Below are positions 1-11,000 of a stretch of DNA of 64,000 bases, piece after piece. The notes under the pieces were generated by a model. That model did not search any database. It was not told the origin of the DNA and saw only the letters and a program-made list of their open reading frames with translations. The stretch comes from Bacillus swezeyi (lineage in GTDB: Bacteria > Bacillota > Bacilli > Bacillales > Bacillaceae), in contig NZ_MRBK01000001.1 in the NCBI RefSeq assembly GCF_001969815.1, positions 310,001 to 374,000 of the forward strand, given 5' to 3'. Position 1 is the stretch's first letter, and the number at the start of each line of letters is the position of its first letter. A program made the position numbers and the translations under genes.

Positions 1-3000
1 CCCAAGCCCGGTTGATTAAAGAAGCCATTCAGCGTGCCGATATCCCGGCCCGAACGATCAGTTATCTGGAGGCACACGGAACAGGCACTGCATTAGGAGA
101 TCCGATTGAGATTGCGGGATTAACAAAAGCGTTTGAGGAAGATACGCAAGAAAGACAGTTCTGTGCAATCGGCTCCAGCAAGTCCAATATCGGTCATTGT
201 GAAAGTGCAGCCGGCATCGCCGGTTTAACAAAAATCCTTTTTCAATTTAAATACGGTCAAATCGCGCCATCATTGCATTCTGAGCGTTTGAACCCAAATA
301 TTGAATTCAGCCATACTCCGTTTATCGTTCAGCAAAAGCTCGGTGAATGGAAGCGTCCGATTATTGACGGACGGGAAGTGCCGAGACGCGCCGGATTAAG
401 CAGTTTTGGCGCCGGAGGGTCAAATGCCCATATGATCTTAGAAGAATATATTCCGAAAATCGAGGCACAAACGCCTCAAGCTCATCCTCCTGCTCTGATC
501 GTGCTGTCAGCGAAAAACAATGAACGGCTTCGAGAAAGAGCGGAGCAGCTGCTCTCCGCCGTTCGCGAAAAAAGGTACAGTGAAACAGATCTGATCCGGA
601 TGGCCTATACGCTGCAAACCGGCCGTGAAGCAATGGAGGAAAGGCTTGGCTTTATCACGGAATCAATAACAGATCTTGAGAGCAAGCTGCAAGATTTTAT
701 AGAAATGAAAGCAGATGACCTGTATCTCGATCGTATCGACGATAACAAACAAGCATTAGCTGTCTTATCAGCTGATGAAGATACGGAAAAAATGATAGAC
801 GCCTGGGTGAGCAAAGGAAAATATACGAAGCTGCTGGATCTTTGGGTGAAGGGCTTGTCTTTTGACTGGACGAAGCTGTACGGAGCCCATAAGCCGATCC
901 GAATCAGCCTGCCGACATATCCTTTTGCAAAGGAACATTACTGGGCACAAGATGTTGAAAAGAGAACAACGTCCTTTGAAAACAATATAGAACAAGAAGA
1001 GGAAGAAAACTTCGAGGTTATGACTTTTAAAGAAGTGTGGACAGAGCGGCAGGCATCTCTCACATCGAAAAGCTTCAAAACGCTCGTCTGTTTTCTGACT
1101 GACAGTGAAGAGCAAAAAGCATTCGCTTCATCTGTGAAAAGCTTTGATCCAGAGACCAAGGTCATTTTTATTGCACAGGGCGAGATGTACGGGAAACAGT
1201 CTCCATACGCCTATCAAATTGTACGGCAAGACCCCGGCACTTTTGAGAAAGCCTTCCGGAGTATTCAGGAAGAACATGGTGAACCGGATGCAATCCTCTA
1301 TTTGTGGGCGGCGGAGGACTCAAGCATTACTCAGGATTATTCCTGTGCAGTCTATTTATTGCAAGCCATGGCGGCCGCGAAGCTTCATCCTGCCCGGGTG
1401 TTATTGGCGGGATGTTTTGAAAACGGTCTTGACCGAAGTTATCTGGAATCATGGATTGGATTCGAACGTTCACTCGGGCTTGTCCTTCCGAATACGAAAG
1501 TGACAGGAATCTTTCAGGCGGCTGATCAACATCTAAAAGAATCAATGGACGATTGGACAAGTAAGATCTGGACGGAGCTGCAGGCTGCAACTGAACAAAC
1601 GGTCTTGTATCAGAATGGGAAACGATGCGTATGTCAGATTGAACAAACCACGATACAACCAAACAACAGCAAATTGAAGTCCGGAGGGACGTACCTGATT
1701 ACAGGCGGTTTAGGAGGTCTCGGTTATTTATTCGCTAAGCATTTAGCTGAAAACTATGCCGCAAACATCATTCTGACAGGGCGAACGCCTATCAATGAAG
1801 AAAAACAAAAACAATTAAAAGAATTGAAGGATCTAGGCGGCGAAGCCATGTATGCAGAGGCGGATGTGTGTGATCCGATCGCTATGGGAGACTGTGTGAA
1901 ACGCGGAAAAGACAGGTTCGGCGCCATCAACGGCGTCATTCATGCCGCCGGTATCGAGAGCGAGTCTGCTATTTTTGAAAAAGAGATGGAAAGCTTCCGG
2001 CGCATTATTGAACCGAAAATCAATGGAACGATAGCGCTTGATGAGTGGCTTCAAAAGGAAACCCTTGATTTTATTTGCTACTTTTCATCGTCTTCCGCTA
2101 TTTTGGGAGATTTTGGTTTTTGTGATTATGCGATAGGGAATCGGTTCCAAATGGCTTATGCACATTACAGAAACGAGCTTCATCACGGCAAAACGTTTGT
2201 CATCAACTGGCCTGTATGGAAAGATGGCGGGATGACAATCGGGGATGCCGAAACAACCGAGATGTACCTGAAATCAAGCGGCCAGCGCTTCTTAGAAGCG
2301 GATGAAGGCATCCGTATGTTTGAACACATCTTGTCTCAGGAGGATGCGCAGCATCTCATCATAGCCGGTCCGCCGAGCCGGGTCCGCCGTTTTTTAGGAA
2401 TGACTGAACATACAATGCCAGAACCGGACATGATAGACCCTCCTGTACAAGAAACATCGGGTGAGATGAAGACGTTAAGCGTTGAAAAACGTTTGGAAAT
2501 GGACTTGAAAGAGCATATTCACACATTGCTTAAGATTTCAAAAGACAAGCTGGACTTGAATAAGAACTGGGCCGACTTTGGATTTGATTCCATCTACTTG
2601 GCTAAATTCTCGAACGTGTTAACTAACCATTACAAAGTCGAGATAACGCCTGCTTTATTTTTTGGCTATTCGACTTTAAAAGAATTGATCCGCTACTTTT
2701 TAACGGATCATAAAGAGCTGATCGAGGAATTTTACCGGGATGACACAGCTGGCGTACAGAAGCAGCCTGAAGCTGATGAGCCTGTTCCTGCAGCCCCCAA
2801 GTCAGAAAACAGCAATAAAAGCGGCCGGCGGCATTACGCAGAGCCTATCGCCATTATCGGAATGAGCGGCAGGTTTCCTCAAGCTGATTCGGTTCATGAA
2901 TTGTGGGACAATCTGAAACACGGGAAAAATTGCATTTCTGAAGTTCCGAAAGACCGCTGGGACTGGCGTGAAGTGAAAGGAGATCCAGAACAAGCAGTGC

Positions 3001-5054
3001 CAAGATGGGGCGCATTTTTGAAAGACATAGACCAATTTGATCCGCTGTTTTTTCACATATCGCCTAAAGAAGCCGAAAGCATGGACCCGCGCCAGCGAAT
3101 TTTTCTGGAGGAAGCTTGGCATACATTTGAGGACGCAGGATATATGGGAAACCGGATTAAAGGAAAGTCCTGCGGCGTTTATGTGGGTGTGGAAGAAGGA
3201 GAATATGCGCATTTAACCGGTGAGACGGATTACATTACCGGCACTCAAAACGCCACATTGGCTGCGCGAATCGCATACGCATTAGATTTAAAAGGACCTA
3301 ATATGGCGTTGACGGCGGCGTGTTCCTCAGGACTTGTAGCCATTCATCAGGCTTGTGCAGCCTTGCGTCAGGGAGACTGTGAAATGGCTTTAGCCGGTGG
3401 CGTCAGTCTGAATATTTCTCAAATGTCTTATGAGGCGCTGACACGAGCCGAAATGCTTTCTCCAGACGGAACATGCAAAGTGTTTGATCAGGATGCCAAT
3501 GGGCTTGTGCCTGGTGAAGCGGTAGCAGCTGTACTGCTGAAACCATTATCAAAGGCAATGGAAGATCAAGATCACATTTATGGATGTATCAAAGCAAGCG
3601 GTGTGAATTATGACGGCAAAACCAATGGAATGACAGCTCCCAATCCTTTTAGCCAGACAGAATTAATAGAAAGCATTTATGAAAATTATCAGATCAATCC
3701 GCTGGATATTCAATATGTGATGGCGCACAGCACTGGATCAAATCTGGGAGATCCGCTTGAAGTCCAAGCATTAACGAGCGCGTTCAGCAAATATACGAAA
3801 CAGAAGCAATTCTGCACGATCGGCTCGATTAAATCATTAATCGGACACACTTTTGCAGCTTCCGGTGTGGTGGCTTTGATCAGTATGCTGATGGCGATGA
3901 AAAATCAGACCATTCCGGCTACTCATGAATGCGAAACGAGCAACCCGTATATTCAGTTTAAAGAAAGTCCTTTTGTGCTGCACAAAGAGAATCAGCCATG
4001 GCTGAGAAAAAATCATAAGCCGAGGATGGGAACAATCAGCACAACGGGTATCAGCGGTACGAACGCGCATGCTGTCATTGAAGAATACATTCCGGATGAG
4101 CAGCCATACACGCACCCAGAGCCAACTGAACATCCGCAAGTCATCGTGCTTTCTGCTCAAAATGAGGATCGGCTTCACGATGCTGTTCTGCAAATGCTTG
4201 AGTATGCAGAGCATCATGACAACCTTTCTTTACCTGATGTTGCGTATACACTCCAGGTTGGAAGAAAAGCAATGGAAGCAAGACTGGCGATCGTAGTGAA
4301 TCATCAGGAACAACTGGTGCGAAAATTGAAGGAATATGCAGAAGCGGTGAAGAATGGTGAATCATTCGGCCAATTTACATCCTTTTATACAGGGAATGTG
4401 GAAGACATTTCAGAAGAACGAGATGAAACATCTCTGAAAACGGTCGTCATAGAAAAAGATTTTAAAAAGATAGCAGATTGGTGGACGAAAGGAAATCAAA
4501 TTTCATGGGAATTGCTCCATGAAGACAATAAGGTCCGTATCGTTCCGTTACCCGGCTATCCATTTGCAAAGGAACGCTATTGGATTTCATCAGATAACCA
4601 AAAACCAAATGCCATGAGGCTGTCGTCACAAGTCATCCAAAGTGAGACTGACGAGTCCAAGGAAGAGAAACACATTCAAGACATCATCGTACAATTTCTA
4701 GAACGAGAGCTGAGCCTGTCACGGCATCAAATCAGTTTCAAAAGGAACTTTCAGGAATATGGGATGGACTCGATTCTTGGCCGAAAGCTGATGCGTCATT
4801 TAGAAAAGACCATTCGGATCAAGTTGACCGGCCGGGATATCCTTGAATTCCAGACAGTTCAAGCACTTTCTGCTCATGTGGCTCTAAAAGCTGAAGGGCA
4901 ACATCAAAGCGCGGCAGCCCCGCCGCAAAATCAAATGAAAAGCCTGTACACTGACGAGCAGATCATCGGTTTGATGCAAGAGGTGGCGCAAGGAAAATTG
5001 GATTTTAAGAGTGTGCAAAACATCATAGAAGGGAGTAAATCGTATGAATCATAA
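1..5054 (+). CDS. pksM: Trans-AT polyketide synthase PksM-like, C-terminal part (5' end outside window)
   Basis: The reading frame is open from the first bases, so the gene starts upstream. Domains seen: the C-terminal half of a ketosynthase (intact HGTGT at about nt 72-86, NIGH at about nt 186); a ketoreductase (Rossmann GGLGGLG near nt 1704, catalytic Tyr in DYAIGN near nt 2127); an ACP with GFDS (Ser codon nt 2589); a second complete KS (EPIAIIG at nt 2840, active Cys in TAACSSG at nt 3321) whose usual HGTGT reads HSTGSN at nt 3726; a post-KS linker; and a last ACP (GMDS, Ser at nt 4770). No AT or DH is present. A helical tail ends the protein, probably docking to the next synthase. The order matches the end of PksM/BaeM of bacillaene synthesis, where the final KS-ACP hands the chain to the condensation domain of PksN. 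The KR lacks the Asp typical of B-type reductases (HAAGIESES). Confidence 0.93.
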   Translation, partial: QARLIKEAIQRADIPARTISYLEAHGTGTALGDPIEIAGLTKAFEEDTQERQFCAIGSSKSNIGHCESAAGIAGLTKILFQFKYGQIAPSLHSERLNPNIEFSHTPFIVQQKLGEWKRPIIDGREVPRRAGLSSFGAGGSNAHMILEEYIPKIEAQTPQAHPPALIVLSAKNNERLRERAEQLLSAVREKRYSETDLIRMAYTLQTGREAMEERLGFITESITDLESKLQDFIEMKADDLYLDRIDDNKQALAVLSADEDTEKMIDAWVSKGKYTKLLDLWVKGLSFDWTKLYGAHKPIRISLPTYPFAKEHYWAQDVEKRTTSFENNIEQEEEENFEVMTFKEVWTERQASLTSKSFKTLVCFLTDSEEQKAFASSVKSFDPETKVIFIAQGEMYGKQSPYAYQIVRQDPGTFEKAFRSIQEEHGEPDAILYLWAAEDSSITQDYSCAVYLLQAMAAAKLHPARVLLAGCFENGLDRSYLESWIGFERSLGLVLPNTKVTGIFQAADQHLKESMDDWTSKIWTELQAATEQTVLYQNGKRCVCQIEQTTIQPNNSKLKSGGTYLITGGLGGLGYLFAKHLAENYAANIILTGRTPINEEKQKQLKELKDLGGEAMYAEADVCDPIAMGDCVKRGKDRFGAINGVIHAAGIESESAIFEKEMESFRRIIEPKINGTIALDEWLQKETLDFICYFSSSSAILGDFGFCDYAIGNRFQMAYAHYRNELHHGKTFVINWPVWKDGGMTIGDAETTEMYLKSSGQRFLEADEGIRMFEHILSQEDAQHLIIAGPPSRVRRFLGMTEHTMPEPDMIDPPVQETSGEMKTLSVEKRLEMDLKEHIHTLLKISKDKLDLNKNWADFGFDSIYLAKFSNVLTNHYKVEITPALFFGYSTLKELIRYFLTDHKELIEEFYRDDTAGVQKQPEADEPVPAAPKSENSNKSGRRHYAEPIAIIGMSGRFPQADSVHELWDNLKHGKNCISEVPKDRWDWREVKGDPEQAVPRWGAFLKDIDQFDPLFFHISPKEAESMDPRQRIFLEEAWHTFEDAGYMGNRIKGKSCGVYVGVEEGEYAHLTGETDYITGTQNATLAARIAYALDLKGPNMALTAACSSGLVAIHQACAALRQGDCEMALAGGVSLNISQMSYEALTRAEMLSPDGTCKVFDQDANGLVPGEAVAAVLLKPLSKAMEDQDHIYGCIKASGVNYDGKTNGMTAPNPFSQTELIESIYENYQINPLDIQYVMAHSTGSNLGDPLEVQALTSAFSKYTKQKQFCTIGSIKSLIGHTFAASGVVALISMLMAMKNQTIPATHECETSNPYIQFKESPFVLHKENQPWLRKNHKPRMGTISTTGISGTNAHAVIEEYIPDEQPYTHPEPTEHPQVIVLSAQNEDRLHDAVLQMLEYAEHHDNLSLPDVAYTLQVGRKAMEARLAIVVNHQEQLVRKLKEYAEAVKNGESFGQFTSFYTGNVEDISEERDETSLKTVVIEKDFKKIADWWTKGNQISWELLHEDNKVRIVPLPGYPFAKERYWISSDNQKPNAMRLSSQVIQSETDESKEEKHIQDIIVQFLERELSLSRHQISFKRNFQEYGMDSILGRKLMRHLEKTIRIKLTGRDILEFQTVQALSAHVALKAEGQHQSAAAPPQNQMKSLYTDEQIIGLMQEVAQGKLDFKSVQNIIEGSKSYES

Positions 5055-8000
5055 AGAAATTCTCGATGCCTACAGATCAGGAGAATTATCCATTACTGAG
5101 GTAGAAGAGCATCTTCAAGGCATGAAGCGTCAGTTGAAAAGCCCGCTTTCAGAAGGTCAAAAAGGGTTATGGATGCTTCAAAAAATGTCTCCTGATATGG
5201 GTGCGTATAATATTCCTTTATGCTTTCGCATCAGCAAAAAATTACATGTCGAGACGTTCAAGCAAGCCCTTCTGTTTGTACAGAAACAATATCCTGTTTT
5301 AACGAGTGTGATTCAAGAGGAAAACGGCATTCCTTTTCAAACGGTTCAGCCGTCACAGGCCCTTCATTTTGAGGAAGCGGATATGTCAGCTATGAATTCA
5401 GCTGAGATATTGCCCTTCCTAAAAGAAAAAGCTAAAGAACCTTTTCATCTGGAAACAGGTCCGTTAATGCGCACACATCTTTTTCATCAGTCAGAGGAAG
5501 AATGCGTTGCGCTTATAACGGTTCACCATATCATATTTGACGGTGTGTCAATGCTGACATTTATATCGACGCTTTTAGAGGCGTATCAACAATTGCTGCA
5601 AGGCGAAGAGTTGGTGCTGCAGAATTTACCAGCCGATTATCCTGACTTTGTTGACTGGGAAAATCGTCTGCTGGACGCTAAAGAAGGAGCTGAGCATCTC
5701 GCTTATTGGAAAGAGCAGCTTTCCGGGACGCTGCCTGTTCTTGAACTGCCGGCCGACCGTCCCCGTCCTTCAGCACAAAAATATAAGGGGCAAGCTTACA
5801 AAAGCTTGCTCCCTCATCACCTGAGCAAACAAATAAAATCGTTTGCCCGCTCTCATCATGTGAACGAATCTGTTGTGTATCTCTCCATTTATAAAGTACT
5901 GCTGCATCACTATACAAAACAAAAGGACATCATTGTCGGCGTTCCGACTATGGGGCGGCCTGAAGACGGTTTTGAATCGATCATCGGATATTTTATCAAT
6001 ATGATGGCTGTTCGGAGCAAAGACATAGGAACGCAAACATTCAAAGAGTTCCTTCGAGACCTGCAGCTGACAGTGGCCGACGGCCTGGACCATGCGGCAT
6101 ACCCGTTTCCGGCACTGGTAAGAGAACTGAATGTAGATCGCTCAGCAGCCGATTTTCCGGTTTTTCAAACGGCCTTTCTCTACCAGAACTTCTTTCAGAC
6201 AGCAGGCTTACAAAAAATGCTGGAACAATATCAAACTCTCGGCATCGAATATATCGAAGACATTCGGCAAGAGGGAGAATTCGAGCTGGCACTGGAAGTG
6301 TATGAACAAGAAAATGAAACAGTGCTTCATCTTCTGTATAACCCTGATGTATATGAATTATCCTCCATTGAAAGAATGATGGAGAACTATATCAAACTCG
6401 CTGCAAACATCATTCACGATCCGTCATTATCACTTGAAACATACTCTTTACAGTTAAATCAAGAACAAATCAACTTGTTCGAGCAATGGAATGCAACAAA
6501 GACAAATGACGCCAAAGACAAGTGCATACATGAGATTTTTGAGGAAAAAGCGAGAATAAATCCCGATGCGATAGCGGTCGTATTCGAAGAGGAGACTCTT
6601 ACATATAAGGAATTAGATCGAAAAAGCACATCGCTGGCCACCTACCTTCAGGAACAGGGGGTAGGACCTGAACGCCCGGTAGGAATTTGTGCAGAGCGTT
6701 CGTTTGATATGATGATCGGAATTTTGGGGATTCTTAAAGCCGGCGGAGCGTATGTGCCTTTAGATCCGAACTCCCCTCAAAAGCGATTAGAGTACATGCT
6801 CAAAGACAGTGAAGCATCAATTGTCCTTACCCAATCTAAATTTTATGACAAAGTAAACAAATTAAATGATGACCATGTAAAAGTAATCAATATTGATTTG
6901 GCTTACAGTCACACTAATACGGCACAACAAAACAGAGAATTGAAACGGGAAGTAAAACCGTATCATCTCGCCTATATCATTTACACTTCGGGCAGTACCG
7001 GACAGCCTAAAGGAGTCATGGTAGAGCATCGGAGCATTATGAATACGCTGAATTTTCTTGAATCTCAGTATCCTGTTACTGCTGTTGATGCTTATTTATT
7101 AAAGACGAACTATATTTTCGACGTATCCATATCGGAATTATTCGGCTGGTTTATCGGAAATGGCCGTCTCATTATTCTTCCGCCGGATGGAGAGAAATCA
7201 CCACAGCTGTGCATGGATGTGATTGAAAAGTATAAAGTGACCCATATTAATTTTGTTCCTGCCATGCTGCATGTATTTTTAGAAACGGCGAAGGACAACA
7301 GGCAGTTAACTGAGGATGGACCGATCAAATACATGATGGTTGCAGGAGAGGCCTTTCCTAAGGAATTGGTGAAAAAGGCGGTAACCATCTTTAAAAACTG
7401 CCGGGTTGAAAATATTTACGGACCAACGGAAGCCTCCATTTACGCTGCGTATTTCGGATGCGGAACAGGGGATATCGCCAGTCATCATACGCCGATTGGC
7501 AAACCTGTATCTAATACGAAGATTTATATCGTGGATCAGCATCTGAAACCTGTTCCGATCGGCAAGCCCGGGGAGCTTTGCATCGCAGGAGACGGATTGG
7601 CAAGGGGCTATTATAACCAGCCCGGTCTGACAGCCGAAACATTTATTGACAATCCGTTTGAACCGGGGACAAAGCTTTATAAATCCGGTGATTCAGCAAG
7701 ATGGCTGCCTGACGGCAATATTGAATATTTAGGCCGTATTGACAGCCAAGTGAAAATTCGCGGTTTCCGAATTGAGTTGGGCGCAATAGAAACGAAGCTG
7801 AGTGAATATCCGGGCATTTTAGATCAGGCAGTAGTGGTCAAACAGCTGGAGGGCCATAAAAAGCTGGCTGCTTATTATACTGAGCAAAACGGACATCCGC
7901 CTATCGATCAAAAAGAATTGCGCCGCCACCTGAAATCCAGCCTGCCGGAATATATGATACCTGCGCACTTTATCCGCCTGGATGAGATGCCGTTAACGCC

Positions 8001-11000
8001 GAGCGGGAAAGTGAACCGCAAGGAATTGGAACACCGCAAGGTTATTTTAAATAAAAGGAAAACACATCACTTACAGCTATCAGAAGTAGAGGGCAAAGTG
8101 CAGCTCATTTGGGAGAACATGCTGAAAGTCAGCGGCTTTGGGCCGGAAGACGGATTTTTCGATGTGGGAGGTGATTCACTTCTCGCCGTGTCCGTGGCGG
8201 AACGGATCCAAAAAGAATTTGATTGTGAATTCAGTGTAACGGAGCTGTTCGAGTACGCCAATATCCGGGCCATCAGCCAATACATTATTGATATGAAAAA
8301 CACAGATGCGGCGGCCATACCTCAAGATGAAAGCAAGCGGAATGTGAAGAGGGAGAAACAGCCGGAACAGCAAGGGCTGCCGTCGTATTTTGACGACAGT
8401 ATTGCCATTGTAGGGATCTCCTGCCAGTTTCCGGGTGCGAAAAATCATCATGAGTTCTGGAATCAAATCAAAGAGGGCAAGGAAAGTATTCGGTTTTTCT
8501 CTAAAGAAGAGCTTCGTGAATATGGTGTGCCTGAAGAATTGATCCAACATCCTGATTACGTTCCTGTGCAATCTGCGATTGAAGGAAAAGATTTGTTTGA
8601 CCCAGGTTTCTTTCAGATCTCTCCTAAAGATGCTGAGTTTATGGACCCTCAGCTCCGTCTCTTATTGCTGCATTCCTGGAAAGCAATTGAGGATGCGGGC
8701 TATGTGGCAAAAGAGATTCCGGGAACAAGCGTATATATGTCTGCAAGCAACAATTCATACAGAACGTTATTGCCAAAGGAGACGACAGAAGGGCATGAAT
8801 CTCCGGATGGCTATGTCTCATGGGTATTAGCCCAAAGCGGAACCATCCCGACAATGATCTCGCACAAGCTCGGATTAAAGGGGCCAAGCTACTTTGTACA
8901 TTCCAATTGCTCTTCTTCACTAGTGGGTTTGTATCAAGCGTACAAAAGTCTAACATCTGGTGAATCTGAATACGCGCTTGTTGGCGGCGCAACCTTGCAC
9001 GCACAGTCAGGAATAGGCTATGTGCATCAAAACGGATTGAATTTTTCAAGTGACGGGCATGTTAAGGCATTTGATGCTGCAGCTGACGGAATGGCCGGCG
9101 GAGAAGGCGCAGCTGTCGTCCTATTGAAGAAAGCTGTGGATGCGGTAAAAGACGGAGATCATATTTACGCCATCATGCGCGGAATAGGCATCAATAATGA
9201 CGGGGCTGATAAGGCAGGCTTTTATGCACCAAGCGTAAAAGGCCAAACAGAGGTCATACAGAACGTATTGGATGAAACCAATATCCATCCCGAGACTGTC
9301 AGCTACATTGAAGCACACGGTACAGGGACTAAATTAGGCGACCCTATTGAAATTTCCGCCTTAAACAAAGTGTACAAGCAATACACGGACAAAATACAAT
9401 TTTGCGGAATCGGTTCGGTGAAAACCAATATTGGACATTTGGATACAGCCGCAGGATTAGCCGGCTCCATTAAGGTTGCCATGAGCTTATACCATAACGA
9501 ACTTGCGCCGACCATCAACTGCCATGAGCCGAATCCGAATATTCATTTTGACAGCTCTCCATTTTATGTTGTCCGCGAACGAAAGCCGTTAGAGAAAAAT
9601 GCAAGTGTACATCGGGCGGCGCTGAGCTCGTTCGGGCTTGGCGGAACGAACGCTCATGCGATTTTCGAACAATATAAAAATGCCCATGATACAAAAGCGG
9701 ATAACGAAGGCAATCGACCGTACCTCATTCCGGTATCGGCAAAAAACAGGGAGCGGCTGCAAGCATATGTAGAGGAGCTGCTGACATTTGTCAGTCAAAA
9801 CGAGCTAGCGCAGATCTCATTAAGGGATTTGGCATACACCTTCCAAGTCGGCCGGGAGGCGATGGACAGCAGAGTCGTTTTTATAGCGAACGATATGGAA
9901 GAATGGAAACAGCAGCTGGAGAGTTTTGTGAATGGAAAACCATTGACAGAAGGCTGTATTCAAGGAGAAAAAACGCGAATGAAATCCGCTGAGCTCTTGC
10001 TTGGAGATGATGAAACAGAAGAACTTGTTGCATCATGGATTTCCAAAGGCAAATTGAAAAAGCTTGCCGAAGTGTGGGCCAAAGGTTTTCGTGTTGAATG
10101 GCGCAGCCTTTACCCGAATACGAAGCCGCACCGCATGAGTCTGCCGACATATCCTTTTGCTGAAGAACGGTACTGGCCTGAGATCGGCATGGACAATAGC
10201 AAAACAGCCGAACCATCGCGTATGCATCCTTTGGTTCACCATAATACATCTGTTTTATCGGAGCAGCGGTTCAGCTCCATCTTCACAGGACAGGAGTATT
10301 TTATTGCCGAGCATATCATTAAAGGGATGGCGATTTTGCCGGCGGCTGTCACGCTTGAAATGGCAAGATCCGCTATCGAACAAGGAATTGGCGGTTTAGA
10401 TGATCAAGAAACCGGAATCCGCCTGAAAAATGTGGTTTGGATGCGTCCGGTTGTAGCGGGAGATGAGCCGGTTAAAGTCAACATCGGACTCTATGATGAA
10501 GACGGTGGACATATTCTTTACCGGATGTATGGTGAACCGGAATCCGCTGAGGCAGAACCGATTGTATATAACCAGGGCATAGCGGAATTATGTCAGCCGC
10601 AGCATTCAGAGGCATTGGATCTAGAGGCGGTAAAGAATCAATGTCATCAAGGCATAATGGACGCCTCCTTATTTTATGAAGGCATGATTGGAGCCGATTA
10701 CGGTCCTGGATATAAGAGTGTAGAGGCCGTTTATAAAGGAGAAGGCCAGCTGCTCGCCAAATTATCGCTGCCGGAATCTGTCTCGCATACGTCAGACGAT
10801 TATGTTCTTTATCCAAGTTTAATGGATGGAGCGTTACAGGCGGCAGAATATTTGCAAAACGTCACCAGGGCGGAGCTTTCTGACAGTGAAGATTTTCAAG
10901 CGGCACTGCCATTTGCTTTAGAGGAGCTTGAAGTCTTTCATCAATGCGTTTCTGATATGTGGGTTTATGTTCAATTCAATTCGAAAAATAAACCGGGCGA

